64,000 nt of DNA from JBGAJN01 sp044224905 (GCA_044224905.1 JBGAJN010000003.1:930001-994000), one strand, 5' to 3'; counted from the first letter of the stretch, positions 35,863-44,986 are shown. Notes: a model not told the origin generated them from the letters alone. Program-made: numbers and translations.

Positions 35863-36654
35863 ATGCAACCTGACCTCGCCAATCTCTTTCGGTTCGACGG
35901 CAAAGATATCTGGGTTTTCGGCGGCGCGGGCTACCTCGGGCAACCCGTCGTCGCTGCGTTGACCTCGGCCGGAGCCAAAGTGCTCTGCGCCGATCTCGGC
36001 GAAAAAGCGGCGGAATTCGTCGCCGCACAATCGCTCGGCGCGCGTGTTACCCCCGCCGCGCTCGATGTGCGCGACACCGAGGCGATGCGGAAATTCGTCT
36101 CGGACCAAATCGCTCAACGCGGGGTGCCGCATGGGTTGGTGAATCTCACTTACAGTTCCACGGCGCAACGGTTGGAGAATTTGACGGACGCCGAGTTCGA
36201 CGCCGTCGGTCACGGGAGTTTGACGGCGACCTTTGCGCTCGCTCGCGAAGTCGGAACGCACATGGCCAAAGCGCAGCGTGGAAGCATCGTTTTGTTTTCG
36301 AGCATGTACGGCACCGTCTCCCCTGACCCAGGAATGTATGCCACGCCGATGACTCCGAACCCGATCGAATACGGTGTGACCAAGGCTGGCCTCCAACAGA
36401 TGTCGCGCTATCTCGCCGTCCATTGGGGTCGCCAAAACGTCCGCGTGAACTGCATTTCGCCCGGACCGTTTCCGAATCCGAAGATTCAACGTGAGCTCCC
36501 CGACTTCATCCAAAAGCTCGCTCAAAAATCTCCGCTCGGCCGCGTGGGCCAAGCACCGGAGATAGCGGGCGCGGTGGTATTTCTCCTGTCGGACGCCGCG
36601 TCGTATCTCACCGGTCACAATCTCGCCGTCGACGGCGGGTGGACCGCGTGGTGA
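35863..36654 (+). CDS. SDR family oxidoreductase
   Basis: 263 residues with the classical short-chain dehydrogenase elements: the nucleotide motif VFGGAGYLGQP (a variant of TGxxxGxG), a Ser in VLFSSMYGTVS, and the Y-x-x-x-K active site in EYGVTKAGLQQM. The C-terminal NxAVDGGWTAW is typical. Likely an NAD(P)-dependent sugar or polyol dehydrogenase, given neighbours SMP-30, Gfo/Idh and mutarotase-like genes. It converges head-to-tail with the SMP-30 gene with no base between the two stop codons. Substrate unknown. Confidence 0.88.
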   Translation: MQPDLANLFRFDGKDIWVFGGAGYLGQPVVAALTSAGAKVLCADLGEKAAEFVAAQSLGARVTPAALDVRDTEAMRKFVSDQIAQRGVPHGLVNLTYSSTAQRLENLTDAEFDAVGHGSLTATFALAREVGTHMAKAQRGSIVLFSSMYGTVSPDPGMYATPMTPNPIEYGVTKAGLQQMSRYLAVHWGRQNVRVNCISPGPFPNPKIQRELPDFIQKLAQKSPLGRVGQAPEIAGAVVFLLSDAASYLTGHNLAVDGGWTAW

Positions 36655-37521
36655 TCAGCGCGCGGCAGCAATGCCGATGCGCGAGCGGAATTCCGGCGGG
36701 CCCTTAGTTCCGGCGGACCATTGATAAATCGTTCCGTCCGCCGTGTCGCTTCCGGGTACACCGCCCGCAGTCGTGAGGAAGAATTGATCGAGGTGCGGAC
36801 CACCAAAACAAAGAGAAGAAACCTTCGCCACCGGGAACGCAAACTTCTCGATGAACTTTCCGTCCGGCGCGTGATGCACGACCGCGAAGCCGTCCCAACG
36901 CGCCGACCAGATGTGACCGCGGTGATCCACCGTCATGCCGTCCGGAATTCCTTCATCGGCGCCCGCCGCGTAAATGACTTTCTCTCCGCTGATATTTCCG
37001 GTGGCGCGATCGTAGGCGAACGAGTAAATGCGTCGACGCGTCGAGCAGGTCCAGTAAAACGTCTTCAAGTCCGGCGAGAAGCCCATGCCATTCGAGCAAC
37101 CGGTGCCACGAAACAGCAACGTGATCTTCCCGTCCAAGTCCACGCGGAACAGCCCGCCGCTCTCCGGCGTTTTGCCGATGGTGCCCGCAAAAACGCGTCC
37201 TTCCGGATCGGCGATGACGTCGTTGAACCGTTCGACACCATCGTCAGAGAACTTTCGCAACACTTCCAAGCGACCGTCCGGCTTGAGCAACGCGAGATCG
37301 TTTACGCGGAAGAGCAACAAGTCTCCATTCGCCTGAAACGTGAATCCACCGACACGTTCGCCGGCGTAAATCTGTGTGTGCTTTCCCGAAGCGAGATGGA
37401 AGCGGTGCACCTTGCAACCCGTGATGTCTTCCCAGTAGAGACAGCCGTCGTCGACGTTCCAGAGCGGGTTCTCACCGAGTTCGCAGTGGAGATTGATGAG
37501 CGGTGTCGGGGTGGCAGCCAT
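36655..37521 (-). CDS. SMP-30/gluconolactonase family protein
   Basis: 288 residues forming the expected six-bladed propeller lactonase. The metal-ligand Glu lies in HCELGENPLWN, followed by LYWEDI; CSNGMGFSPDLKTFYWTCST and DEGIPDGMTVDHRGHIWSAR carry the Asn and Asp ligands. Such enzymes hydrolyse aldonolactones. Placed between an SDR and a Gfo/Idh gene, it may open the lactone made by one of them. Substrate is inferred from context only. The stop codon abuts that of the SDR gene. Confidence 0.88.
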   Translation of the reverse strand: MAATPTPLINLHCELGENPLWNVDDGCLYWEDITGCKVHRFHLASGKHTQIYAGERVGGFTFQANGDLLLFRVNDLALLKPDGRLEVLRKFSDDGVERFNDVIADPEGRVFAGTIGKTPESGGLFRVDLDGKITLLFRGTGCSNGMGFSPDLKTFYWTCSTRRRIYSFAYDRATGNISGEKVIYAAGADEGIPDGMTVDHRGHIWSARWDGFAVVHHAPDGKFIEKFAFPVAKVSSLCFGGPHLDQFFLTTAGGVPGSDTADGTIYQWSAGTKGPPEFRSRIGIAAAR

Positions 37522-37579
37522 AGTGTCTTAGGTCTTGCGAGGAGCGTAGCCGGAGGCAATTCTCCACACCAGCTTCCCT

Positions 37580-38581
37580 ATGAAAAAAGTCAAATACGGT
37601 GTCCTCGGTCTCGGCTGGTTCGGTGAAAAACACTGCGAAGCGCTCGCGGCCATTCCCAACGTGGAAATCCATTCGCTCTGCACGCGTAATCCCGAGCGCC
37701 TCGGCGAAGTCGCGAAGAAATTCGGCGCGAAGAAAACATTTACCGACTTTAACGCGATGCTCGCCGATCCCGAACTCGACGCCGTGAGCATCACCACCAT
37801 GTGGGATCAGCACGCTGCCCCGAGTCTCGCCGCACTGAAAGCCGGCAAGCACGTCTTTCTCGAAAAGCCGATGGCCTCAACGATTGCGGATTGCGACGCG
37901 ATCGTGAACGCGGCCAATGCGGCGAAGGGTTTCTTCATGGTCGGCCACATCTGCCGCTTCAATCCGCGCTACGCCGCCGCGAAGCAGGAGATCGCCGCGG
38001 GCAAGATCGGCAAAATCATTTCCATGTATTCGCGCCGCAACCTGCCCGCGTGGGTCGGCGCCTCCGTGCTCGACAAGATCGGACCCATCATCGGCGACTG
38101 CGTGCATGACACTGATCTGATGTTCTGGTTCAGCGGCTCACGCGCCGTCTCAGCCTACGCGCAGACGGTGAAGTTTCGCGATCACGCGAATCCCGATCTC
38201 GGCCAGGTCATGTATCGCCTCGAGAGCGGTGCGTCGTGCATTCTCGAATCCGTCTGGTGCCTCCCGAACACCACGCCATTTCAAATTGATGAACGCCTCG
38301 AAGTCGTCGGCACCGAAGGATCCGTCTCCATTCACGACACGCACCCGAACCTGATGATCGTGGACAAAAGCGGCTCGCGCTGTCCCGACACGACCTACTG
38401 GCCAACGATTCACGGGCAACTCCGCGGCGCACTGCGCGAGGAACTCGCCTACTTCGTCAATTGCGTCGCCACCGGCACCAAGCCTACCGTCATCACTGCC
38501 GAGGAATCCCGTGAAGCCGTCCGGGCATGCCTCGCGGCGGAAAAATCTGCGGCGACGGGACAACTCGTGAAGATTTCTTGA
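37580..38581 (+). CDS. Gfo/Idh/MocA family oxidoreductase
   Basis: 333 residues. The N-terminal dinucleotide motif is GVLGLGWFGEKH, the catalytic-region motif is FLEKPMAST, and HICRFNPRYAAA marks the substrate domain. It is cytoplasmic and likely NAD(P)-dependent, acting on a sugar or inositol-type substrate. The sequence is clearly distinct from the Gfo/Idh at 14898. It is divergent from the SMP-30 gene by about 58 nt and ends at a large inverted repeat. Confidence 0.9.
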   Translation: MKKVKYGVLGLGWFGEKHCEALAAIPNVEIHSLCTRNPERLGEVAKKFGAKKTFTDFNAMLADPELDAVSITTMWDQHAAPSLAALKAGKHVFLEKPMASTIADCDAIVNAANAAKGFFMVGHICRFNPRYAAAKQEIAAGKIGKIISMYSRRNLPAWVGASVLDKIGPIIGDCVHDTDLMFWFSGSRAVSAYAQTVKFRDHANPDLGQVMYRLESGASCILESVWCLPNTTPFQIDERLEVVGTEGSVSIHDTHPNLMIVDKSGSRCPDTTYWPTIHGQLRGALREELAYFVNCVATGTKPTVITAEESREAVRACLAAEKSAATGQLVKIS

Positions 38582-38676
38582 GCCACGGATGAAACACGGA
38601 TTGAACACGGATAAGCGAGAGCGAAGGGAAGCGGTCCTTTCCGCATCCGTGTTTCTTCCGTGTTCAATCCGTGGCT
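38581..38676. repeat. 96-bp imperfect inverted repeat between convergent genes
   Basis: Left arm 38581-38612 (starting agccacggatgaaacacgga) pairs with right arm 38645-38676 (ending ttcaatccgtggct) with few mismatches around a 32-base loop. Each arm also contains the short phrase cacggat repeated. It begins at the last base of the Gfo/Idh stop codon and ends 20 bases before the DUF4432 stop. It could act as a bidirectional terminator, or be a member of a dispersed repeat family. Confidence 0.85.
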
Positions 38677-38695
38677 AACAATCGGCCGCCCCCAA

Positions 38696-39802
38696 TCAAG
38701 CCAACGGACGAACTGCGCCATCAAGTGAGCCAAGCGTGTGCAGCTCTGCCGCGCCACTCAGCACGCGAATCTTCAACTCATACTTCCGGCTCTCGCCGGG
38801 TTTCAGAAATTGTTCCGCGAGCTTATACTTGTCGCGCCCCTTGCCGAGGAGTGATCCGGAGAAAGGTTCGAGACCGCTCACGTAGCTGCCGCGCGGGCCG
38901 TAGTGCTGCCAGTTCGCCATGCGCGGCAACGCCTTCTTTGGATAGGAAATCTCCACGCCGAGCTTCAGCTTGTCATTCAACAAACCCACGCGACACCAAC
39001 CGTCGCGCTCAGCTTCGGTGTCCACAATGAGGCCGCGTTCGCCGGTACCGGCGTGCTTGGCGAGCGAGTCCGGCACCCGCTTGAGTTGGTTCATCGCGGT
39101 ACTGGAGAGTGGTTGCAAGATGTCCTGTCCGGGCGGCGGCGGGACGTTCCAATACTCGGCGCGACCGCGATAGACGAAGCGCGCGCCGCGGTCGAGCAAT
39201 GGGTAACCGAGGTTGCAATGGTAGAGCCAGTGATGCGCTTCGCGCGTGTCGCCGCGATTCGTCACCTCGTCGTCGATAACAATCTCCGGCACGCCGAGCG
39301 TGCAACGGATCGTGCGGCGAATCTCGAATACCGGTCCAAACATCCGCGAGTCGCGCACGATGAGGCCGAGTTCCATCTCGTGACGGCCGCGATGCGGATC
39401 CGGATTGCGAAGCGTCTCGATCTGCGCGGATTGGCCGGAGTAGCGACCGTGGAGCGAGGTCTTCGCGCCATCCACTTCGCGCGGGCCGCCCATGTATTCG
39501 GGCCCGCACGTCGTCACGAGCCCTCCCGCCCAGCCGCGCAACCACTCCATGCCCGTGTGATACGCGGGACTCGGCGGCACAAGGCCGTTGGGCGTCAGAT
39601 ACGCGAGCGCAAACTGGTTAAAGCTCGCGTCCACGATGTCGCCCCCGCGATCGAGCGCCACGGTGAAGCGCAACCCTGCGCCGGTGTCGAACAACGCCAC
39701 ACGGGTCCCGCATCCCCCGCCCGCGCCCGGCGAATCGAGGGTGCCGGTGCGGATGCCACCGAGCTGGAGAGCGTTGTCGAATTTGGCTGTGTCGAGTTTC
39801 AT
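38696..39802 (-). CDS. DUF4432 (aldose 1-epimerase-like) protein
   Basis: About 368 residues from the ATG at 39802 (MKLDTAKFDNALQLGGIRTG). It matches the DUF4432 galactose-mutarotase-like pattern, with the beta-sandwich phrases GLRFTVALDRGGDIVDASFN, GGLVTTCGPEYMGG, and HHWLYHCNLGYPLLDRGARF. Family members are placed with sugar catabolic enzymes and are thought to interconvert anomers. It is last in the minus-strand row running from 45941. There is about 97 nt between it and the SDR gene, so a shared transcript is plausible. Confidence 0.85.
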   Translation of the reverse strand: MKLDTAKFDNALQLGGIRTGTLDSPGAGGGCGTRVALFDTGAGLRFTVALDRGGDIVDASFNQFALAYLTPNGLVPPSPAYHTGMEWLRGWAGGLVTTCGPEYMGGPREVDGAKTSLHGRYSGQSAQIETLRNPDPHRGRHEMELGLIVRDSRMFGPVFEIRRTIRCTLGVPEIVIDDEVTNRGDTREAHHWLYHCNLGYPLLDRGARFVYRGRAEYWNVPPPPGQDILQPLSSTAMNQLKRVPDSLAKHAGTGERGLIVDTEAERDGWCRVGLLNDKLKLGVEISYPKKALPRMANWQHYGPRGSYVSGLEPFSGSLLGKGRDKYKLAEQFLKPGESRKYELKIRVLSGAAELHTLGSLDGAVRPLA

Positions 39803-39899
39803 AAAGTTCAATTCGCAAAAGGTAGGGACTGCGGTCCTCAACGAGCCCGGAGCGCCCGCTCGCCAAGCCGCGCTGTGAGGACACTGCGCGCCACCATGT

Positions 39900-40670
39900 T
39901 CACCACGGCGGCAGCGCCATCGTTCCGCCATCGAGCACGATGGACGTCGCATTGATGTAGCCCGCCTCGTCGCTCAAGAGGAACGCCGCGGTTTGCGCGA
40001 TGTCGATCGGTTGACCAAGCCGGCGCACGGGAATGCGACGCGCGACTTCGGCGTAAAGTTCGGCGACCGGTTTATCCCAGCCCTCACAGCTCGCCGCGAG
40101 CATGGGCGTGTCGATCGTGCCGGGGCAGATGCCGACGACGCGCACCTTGCCGGCGTGGTCGGTAGCGAAACAACGGATCATGGATTCGAGCGCGGCCTTC
40201 GACGCGCAGTAGAGCGCGTGCGCTGGGAAGCCGATGAACGCCGCCACTGACGTCGTGATAAGAATCACGCCCTTACCCTGTCGCTCCATCACGGGAACGA
40301 CGTGCTTCGCGGTCCAGAACACGCTCTTCACATTCACACCCATGATTTTTTCCCACGCGGCGTCGTTGAACTCGGTGACCTTACCCTTGCCCCAGACGCC
40401 CGCGTTGCAATGCACGCCGTCGATGCGCCCGTAAAGTTCCACCGCGCGCGCGACCATCGCCTGCACGCTGTCCTCGCGCGACACGTCGGCGAACACGAAG
40501 CGCACATCGTGGCCCGCCGCGCGCAATTCCTTCTCGAGCGCCGCGCCGCGGTCGTCCTGGTTGGACGCGATGACCACGCGCGCGCCGAGCGACGCGAAAT
40601 GCCGGCTGCACGCTTCGCCAATGCCCGACGTGCCGCCGGTGACGACGATGACTTTGTCTTTGATGCTCAT
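39900..40670 (-). CDS. SDR family oxidoreductase
   Basis: About 256 residues from the ATG at 40670 (MSIKDKVIVVTGGTSGIGEA). The cofactor motif TGGTSGIGE, CNAGVWG, Ser in ITTSVAAF and Y-x-x-x-K (YCASKAALE) are all present, as is a C-terminal INATSIVLDGGTM. Likely a sugar or sugar-acid dehydrogenase working with the mutarotase-like protein downstream. Substrate is not readable from sequence. Confidence 0.88.
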   Translation of the reverse strand: MSIKDKVIVVTGGTSGIGEACSRHFASLGARVVIASNQDDRGAALEKELRAAGHDVRFVFADVSREDSVQAMVARAVELYGRIDGVHCNAGVWGKGKVTEFNDAAWEKIMGVNVKSVFWTAKHVVPVMERQGKGVILITTSVAAFIGFPAHALYCASKAALESMIRCFATDHAGKVRVVGICPGTIDTPMLAASCEGWDKPVAELYAEVARRIPVRRLGQPIDIAQTAAFLLSDEAGYINATSIVLDGGTMALPPW

Positions 40671-40718
40671 GATTTCAAATAATACCAAGGAAGTTTGGGT
40701 GGCGATACTTCCCAATGT

Positions 40719-41120
40719 TTAACGACGCCCCACCCACTTCGAAACGAATTGGTCCGGTGCGATGCAGTTCGAGGTGCTTAATCCGGATAACTCTTGCACG
40801 GCAGACTCGGATAGCGGTCCGACAATCTTGCCGGTTTTCGTGGTCAAGACATACCAACCATTCGGATCGACTCTGGCTAATCTGGAAACGAAAGCGACCA
40901 CAAGGCCGTTCGTGGCTGCAATCTTCTGAATCGTCCCGTCGAAGGCTCCTCCACCAGAGTAATCGCCCCGGGCCAAAACGTAGTAGAGACCGTTCTCGGA
41001 GAATCTTTCGAGATGGTAGCCATTACCAAGGCCATATTTCAGTTCTTCCCCTACCCACAGCAGAGCAGCGAGAGTGATGATCGCAACTATCAGGAAAGTT
41101 TTCCACTTGATCCGCTTCAC
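40719..41120 (-). CDS. Small membrane-anchored protein of unknown function
   Basis: 133 residues starting at a GTG (41120). A basic start is followed by one membrane segment (KTFLIVAIITLAALLWVG), then a soluble part (YHLERFSENGLYYVLARGD, GLVVAFVSRLARVDPNGWYV, LTTKTGKIVGPLSESAVQEL) that may be a small beta domain. No family is recognised. It interrupts a row of sugar-related genes but is on the same strand, 21 nt after the VOC gene and 48 nt before the SDR start, so cotranscription is likely. Confidence 0.65.
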   Translation of the reverse strand: MKRIKWKTFLIVAIITLAALLWVGEELKYGLGNGYHLERFSENGLYYVLARGDYSGGGAFDGTIQKIAATNGLVVAFVSRLARVDPNGWYVLTTKTGKIVGPLSESAVQELSGLSTSNCIAPDQFVSKWVGRR

Positions 41121-41141
41121 GATTGCGACGGGGTTCTCGCA

Positions 41142-41480
41142 CTATTTCCACGGCAAATCGCTGTCCTTCTCGAACTTCATGAACTCGATCACCGCGCCGT
41201 CCTTCATCACGAAGGCGACGGTGAAGTTCGGCGATGGATTGAACGGTTCGATGAGCACATTCTCGCCGCGCAACGCCGCTGCAAGATCATCCACGCGGTA
41301 GGCCACGTGCGGCATATCGCGCACGGGGCCCTTCACCGGGCTGTCCTTCTCGAAGCGCAGATACTCGACCTTGTAGGGATGCTTGCGCGGGTCGGTCACC
41401 CAGACCTTGGTGTCTTCCACGTAATATTCGCCGGGATGGCTCTCGTCCGTCGGCAGGCCGATGTGATGGAACTCTTTCAT
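41142..41480 (-). CDS. VOC/glyoxalase-like small protein
   Basis: 112 residues from the ATG at 41480 (MKEFHHIGLPTDESHPGEYY). A longer frame to 41738 overlaps the epimerase gene and is dismissed. The short VOC-type pattern is HHIGLP near the start, HVAYRVDDLAAALRGENVLI in the middle and VIEFMKFE at the end, with His and Glu as possible metal ligands. It starts one base after the epimerase stop codon. VOC proteins cover isomerases, dioxygenases and lactoyl lyases, so the reaction is open. Confidence 0.75.
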   Translation of the reverse strand: MKEFHHIGLPTDESHPGEYYVEDTKVWVTDPRKHPYKVEYLRFEKDSPVKGPVRDMPHVAYRVDDLAAALRGENVLIEPFNPSPNFTVAFVMKDGAVIEFMKFEKDSDLPWK

Positions 41481-41481
41481 A

Positions 41482-42432
41482 TCATTCCTTTCCTTGTCTC
41501 GCCGCAATGGCGCGGTCGGCCATGCGGAAGAAATCATTCTCCGGCGCGTAGCCGAGCACGGTGCGGGCGCGGGTGATGTTGATTTCGAACGGGTGATACT
41601 TCGGCTGACGAATCTCCACCGTCGGGGAGCCGAGCTTCTTCGAGAGATATTCCGCTGCGACGCGGTAATCGAACGCCGTCGGGCCGGCGATGTTGAACGT
41701 CTGCCCGAGCGCGGCCGGGTTGCCGAGCATCCGGTCAAACGCCTGCATCACGTCGTCCACGTGGACGATGTGTCGGCGAAGCGGAGTGCTGTTTGCGTCG
41801 GTGAGGATGGGGATGCGTTCCTGCTTCGCGCGCACGAGCGCGAGCACATCGGCGCCGACTTCGCCGAAGCCGTGACCCGGCTCGGCGGGATTCACGTTGC
41901 GGAGCAGCGAGAAGTGATTGAGCAAGTCGTCGCGCTCAAACACCCACGACGAGCGCAGCACGGTGACGGGCACGCCATATTGGATGGTGTATTGTTGCGC
42001 CATCGTTTCCTCCATGACCTTGGAGAACGCGTAGTAGCCGGGATACGCCGTGAGCGGGTGGCTCTCATCGATCGGCACGGGCTGCGGATAAAACCAGATG
42101 CCAAACGCTGCGTCGCCGCCGAAAAGGATGAACTGCTTCACGCCGTGGCGCCGGCAGGCTTCGAGGATGTTGAACGTGCCGCGAATGCTGACATCGAAGA
42201 ACGTGTCCGCGTCCTCCTTCGTGGTGGCGAGCTGCACGACGATGTCCGCGCCACGCACCGTTTCATCCACGGCCTTAGCGTCGGTGATGCTGCCAGAAAT
42301 GGAGGTGACGTTCTTGTTCGCGACGGGTGTGCGATGAACCAATGCGCGCACGGCCAGGCCGCGGCGCGCGAGCACGGGCAATGCGTGGCGTCCGAGTTTT
42401 CCGCTGGCTCCGAAGATGGCGACGGTTTTCAT
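41482..42432 (-). CDS. NAD-dependent epimerase/dehydratase family protein
   Basis: 316 residues with an extended-SDR fold: IFGASGKLGRHALP (NAD binding), ADIVVQLATTKED and the Y-x-x-x-K catalytic pair in YPGYYAFSKVMEE. The family epimerises or dehydrates sugars, sugar nucleotides or sugar acids. Its start codon overlaps the stop of the 61-residue protein gene (ATGA), so it is translationally coupled to the transporter pair. This suggests it processes what that transporter brings in. Confidence 0.9.
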   Translation of the reverse strand: MKTVAIFGASGKLGRHALPVLARRGLAVRALVHRTPVANKNVTSISGSITDAKAVDETVRGADIVVQLATTKEDADTFFDVSIRGTFNILEACRRHGVKQFILFGGDAAFGIWFYPQPVPIDESHPLTAYPGYYAFSKVMEETMAQQYTIQYGVPVTVLRSSWVFERDDLLNHFSLLRNVNPAEPGHGFGEVGADVLALVRAKQERIPILTDANSTPLRRHIVHVDDVMQAFDRMLGNPAALGQTFNIAGPTAFDYRVAAEYLSKKLGSPTVEIRQPKYHPFEINITRARTVLGYAPENDFFRMADRAIAARQGKE

Positions 42433-42614
42433 TTCGAGGACTGCTGAGATTGCCCTGTGTCAGCGGCATCGCGCTTCTCCCCGCGTTCCTTCAAATCGCG
42501 GAGCATGTTCTTGATGTCGAAGGCGCCTTTCACACTGACGTAGATCGTGATGGTCGAATACCAGATCACGCAGGCCCAAACGAGCCAGAACCAGAAAGAG
42601 TGTCCGTGCGTCAT
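42429..42614 (-). CDS. 61-residue membrane protein coupled to SSS symporter
   Basis: 61 residues from the ATG at 42614. One membrane segment (FWFWLVWACVIWYSTITIYV) is followed by a charged, helical tail (MLRDLKERGEKRDAADTGQ). It is wedged between symporter and epimerase with ATGA overlaps at both ends, so it is very probably translated as part of the operon. No known family was recognised. It is different in sequence from the DUF485 partner at 22531 but occupies a similar place beside an SSS symporter. Confidence 0.8.
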   Translation of the reverse strand: MTHGHSFWFWLVWACVIWYSTITIYVSVKGAFDIKNMLRDLKERGEKRDAADTGQSQQSSK

Positions 42615-44221
42615 GATTTTTCCTCCGTGCGAGGTTTGAGCAGCGAGCCGACGATCATTCCCACCGCCGCTGCGACAAATGCTCCGATGCCCGCAGCGTC
42701 CTTGCCGATGGACGCGGCGAGTTTGGCGGTGGCCGGGATTTTCTCCATCGAGAGATGCGCGATGGGCACGGCGGCACCGAGGATGATGGCGCCGAGCGCG
42801 CCCCAGTTGTTCGCGCGCTTCCAGTAGCAGCACGCGACGAGCAGCACCGACATGCTCGACAGATAAATCGAGCCGGTGAGCAGCAGATACGACCAGACGT
42901 TACCTTCGATGGTGTAGAGCAGTCCGAACACGAGCAGATACACGCCGATAAGCGCGACGATGCAGCGGTTCCAGAGGATGGCGCGGCGGTCGGACCACGC
43001 ACGCTGGCGGAACGGCCCGAGGATGTCGTTGTAGATGACGCTGCCCCAGCTAAGCATATAGCTCGAATCGGTGCTCATGTCCGCCGCAAGCATTGCCGCG
43101 ATGAGCAAGCCCATCAGGCCGATAGGGACGAAGGTGCTGAGAAACTTCGGCATCGCGTGCAGCGAGGCGTCATTCAACTTGGTCGCAGTGGTGGGCGCGA
43201 TTGACGCGGCCTCGGCTTCCGAAAGTTGTGCCAGCGGCGCGCCGGGTTTGGACGCCGAGATTTTTTCCTGAATCGCGGGCGGGACTTTCGCCAGTTCGTT
43301 CGCGGTGAGTTGTTTCAACGGCTGCCAGCCAATCACCGCGAGCGCCGCGATGCCCCACAGGCCGGGAATCAGCCAGCGGCACACGAAGAAAAAGCTCGTG
43401 CGCGTGTAAACCTTGCGGCCTGTGTCGGTGTCCTTCGCGGCGAGCAGGCGCGCGATGGTCGTCTGCCATGTGAGCGTCGCGGCGGTGTTGCCGAGGATTT
43501 GCATCACGAGAAACGTCCAGCCGAGGTTCGGATTCGCAAGCGGATTGAAGCCGCCCGCGCCGTGATGTTGCTCGACCGTCGCGACGAGTTTTTCCCAGCC
43601 GACCTGTTGCAGAATCATCACGGTCACGACGAGCAGGCCGATGCTCATCACGACGAATTGCAGGAAGTCGGTCACGAGCACCGAGAGCATTCCGCCGAGG
43701 ATAGTATAGACCGCGACCATCACGAGCAGCACGGTCATGATGGCGGCGAGGTATTTGATGTCGAAGCCGCAGACGAGGCAGAGGAAGTCGCCGCCGATTT
43801 TCAGGAACACGCCCATGTTCAGCAGACCGCCGAACACGATGACCACACCCGCGAGCCAGCGGACGAATTTGCCGAAGCGTTTCTCAAACAGCTCCGGCAG
43901 CGTCATCGCGCCCGAGTCGCGCAGCGGTTTCACGCAGAAGCCGGTCAGGCCGATGAGGAACATCGCCGCCGCCTGGCAGAGTCCGGGCAGCGCGCCGGCG
44001 AAGCCGTTGGTGTAGCCCGCCTGCGCCGTATACATGCACGTGATGATGCCGAACTCCGTGGCCGCGAGCGACGCGATGCCGAGGTAGACGTTCATCTCGC
44101 GCCCGGCCACGAGGAAGTCCTCGACGCGGCTGACGTATTTGCGGACGAGCAGGCCCGCAACCATCGTCGCCAGCAGGTAAACGCCGACGATGGTGCCGTC
44201 GATGGGCCAGGAGAAATTCAT
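42611..44221 (-). CDS. Sodium:solute symporter (SSS family)
   Basis: 536 residues with about twelve to fourteen membrane segments. SSS-type phrases include VEDFLVAGREMNVYLGIASL, AATEFGIITCMYTAQAGYTN, and AADMSTDSSYMLSWGSVIYN, with IGLMGLLIAAMLAADMSTDS near the sodium-binding helix. A hydrophilic Ala/Lys/Thr-rich stretch lies between two membrane segments (ELAKVPPAIQEKISASKPGA). The setting suggests sugar or sugar-acid uptake driven by sodium. It is upstream of the 61-residue protein by an ATGA overlap and follows the SDR gene by six bases. Confidence 0.9.
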   Translation of the reverse strand: MNFSWPIDGTIVGVYLLATMVAGLLVRKYVSRVEDFLVAGREMNVYLGIASLAATEFGIITCMYTAQAGYTNGFAGALPGLCQAAAMFLIGLTGFCVKPLRDSGAMTLPELFEKRFGKFVRWLAGVVIVFGGLLNMGVFLKIGGDFLCLVCGFDIKYLAAIMTVLLVMVAVYTILGGMLSVLVTDFLQFVVMSIGLLVVTVMILQQVGWEKLVATVEQHHGAGGFNPLANPNLGWTFLVMQILGNTAATLTWQTTIARLLAAKDTDTGRKVYTRTSFFFVCRWLIPGLWGIAALAVIGWQPLKQLTANELAKVPPAIQEKISASKPGAPLAQLSEAEAASIAPTTATKLNDASLHAMPKFLSTFVPIGLMGLLIAAMLAADMSTDSSYMLSWGSVIYNDILGPFRQRAWSDRRAILWNRCIVALIGVYLLVFGLLYTIEGNVWSYLLLTGSIYLSSMSVLLVACCYWKRANNWGALGAIILGAAVPIAHLSMEKIPATAKLAASIGKDAAGIGAFVAAAVGMIVGSLLKPRTEEKS

Positions 44222-44227
44222 GCGCCG

Positions 44228-44986
44228 TTACATTTTCCCGATCTGCTGAACGGTGAGGCCGCCATCAATCGTGAGGATTTCGCCGGTGATGTAGCTCGCG
44301 GCGGGCGAGCTGAGGAACACCACGGCGCCAGCGCAATCCTCTGGCGCGCCGATGCGACCTAGGAGAATCTTTTTCTTGTAGTGCGCGAGGAGATCGTTCG
44401 CGCGGGTCTCCATCCAGACCGACGTGAGCGGCGTCTTGATGAGGCCGGGCGCGATCCCGTTGACGCGGATGCCGTGCTCCGCGAGCGACACTGCGAGCGA
44501 GCGGATGAGCATCACGAGTGCGCCTTTAGAGGTGTCATAGGCGGTCGAGTCGGCTTCGGCTTGGAGGCCGTTCGTCGAAGTAGTGATGCATACGGAACCG
44601 CCGCGCTTCGCGGCGACAAGTCGTTTGGAAAACTCCTGCACGACGAAGTAGGTCGCACTGAGGTTGAGTTGCAGCGTCTTGTCCCAACGCTCGCGGGTCA
44701 TTTCGAGAAACGGCGCGTCGAAAAAGCTGCCGGCGTTGCAAACGAGCGTGTCGAGATTGGGCTCGGCCTTGAATGCGCCGGCCACGAGCTGCGCGGGTGC
44801 GTCCGGTTGCATCAAGTCCGCCTGCACGTAGCCTGAATCCGCCGGGATGTTTTCTGGCCGCGCCTGCAAACCGTGAAAGACCACTTTGGCACCAGCCTCA
44901 CGCAGGGCGCTGGCCGCAGTGAAGCCGATGCCTTGCGACGAGCCCGTGACAAGCGCAGCGCTATTTGCCAGCGAGAATGCTTTCAT
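44228..44986 (-). CDS. SDR family oxidoreductase
   Basis: 252 residues: TGSSQGIGFTAASAL (cofactor motif), VCNAGSFF, CITTSTNG and the Y-x-x-x-K pair (YDTSKGALVM), with a C-terminal TIDGGLTV. Its start overlaps the amidohydrolase stop by 26 nt, and it is followed by the symporter at a six-base gap, so it is part of one operon. Likely oxidises a sugar or a keto-deoxy-sugar acid. Exact substrate not known. Confidence 0.9.
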   Translation of the reverse strand: MKAFSLANSAALVTGSSQGIGFTAASALREAGAKVVFHGLQARPENIPADSGYVQADLMQPDAPAQLVAGAFKAEPNLDTLVCNAGSFFDAPFLEMTRERWDKTLQLNLSATYFVVQEFSKRLVAAKRGGSVCITTSTNGLQAEADSTAYDTSKGALVMLIRSLAVSLAEHGIRVNGIAPGLIKTPLTSVWMETRANDLLAHYKKKILLGRIGAPEDCAGAVVFLSSPAASYITGEILTIDGGLTVQQIGKM

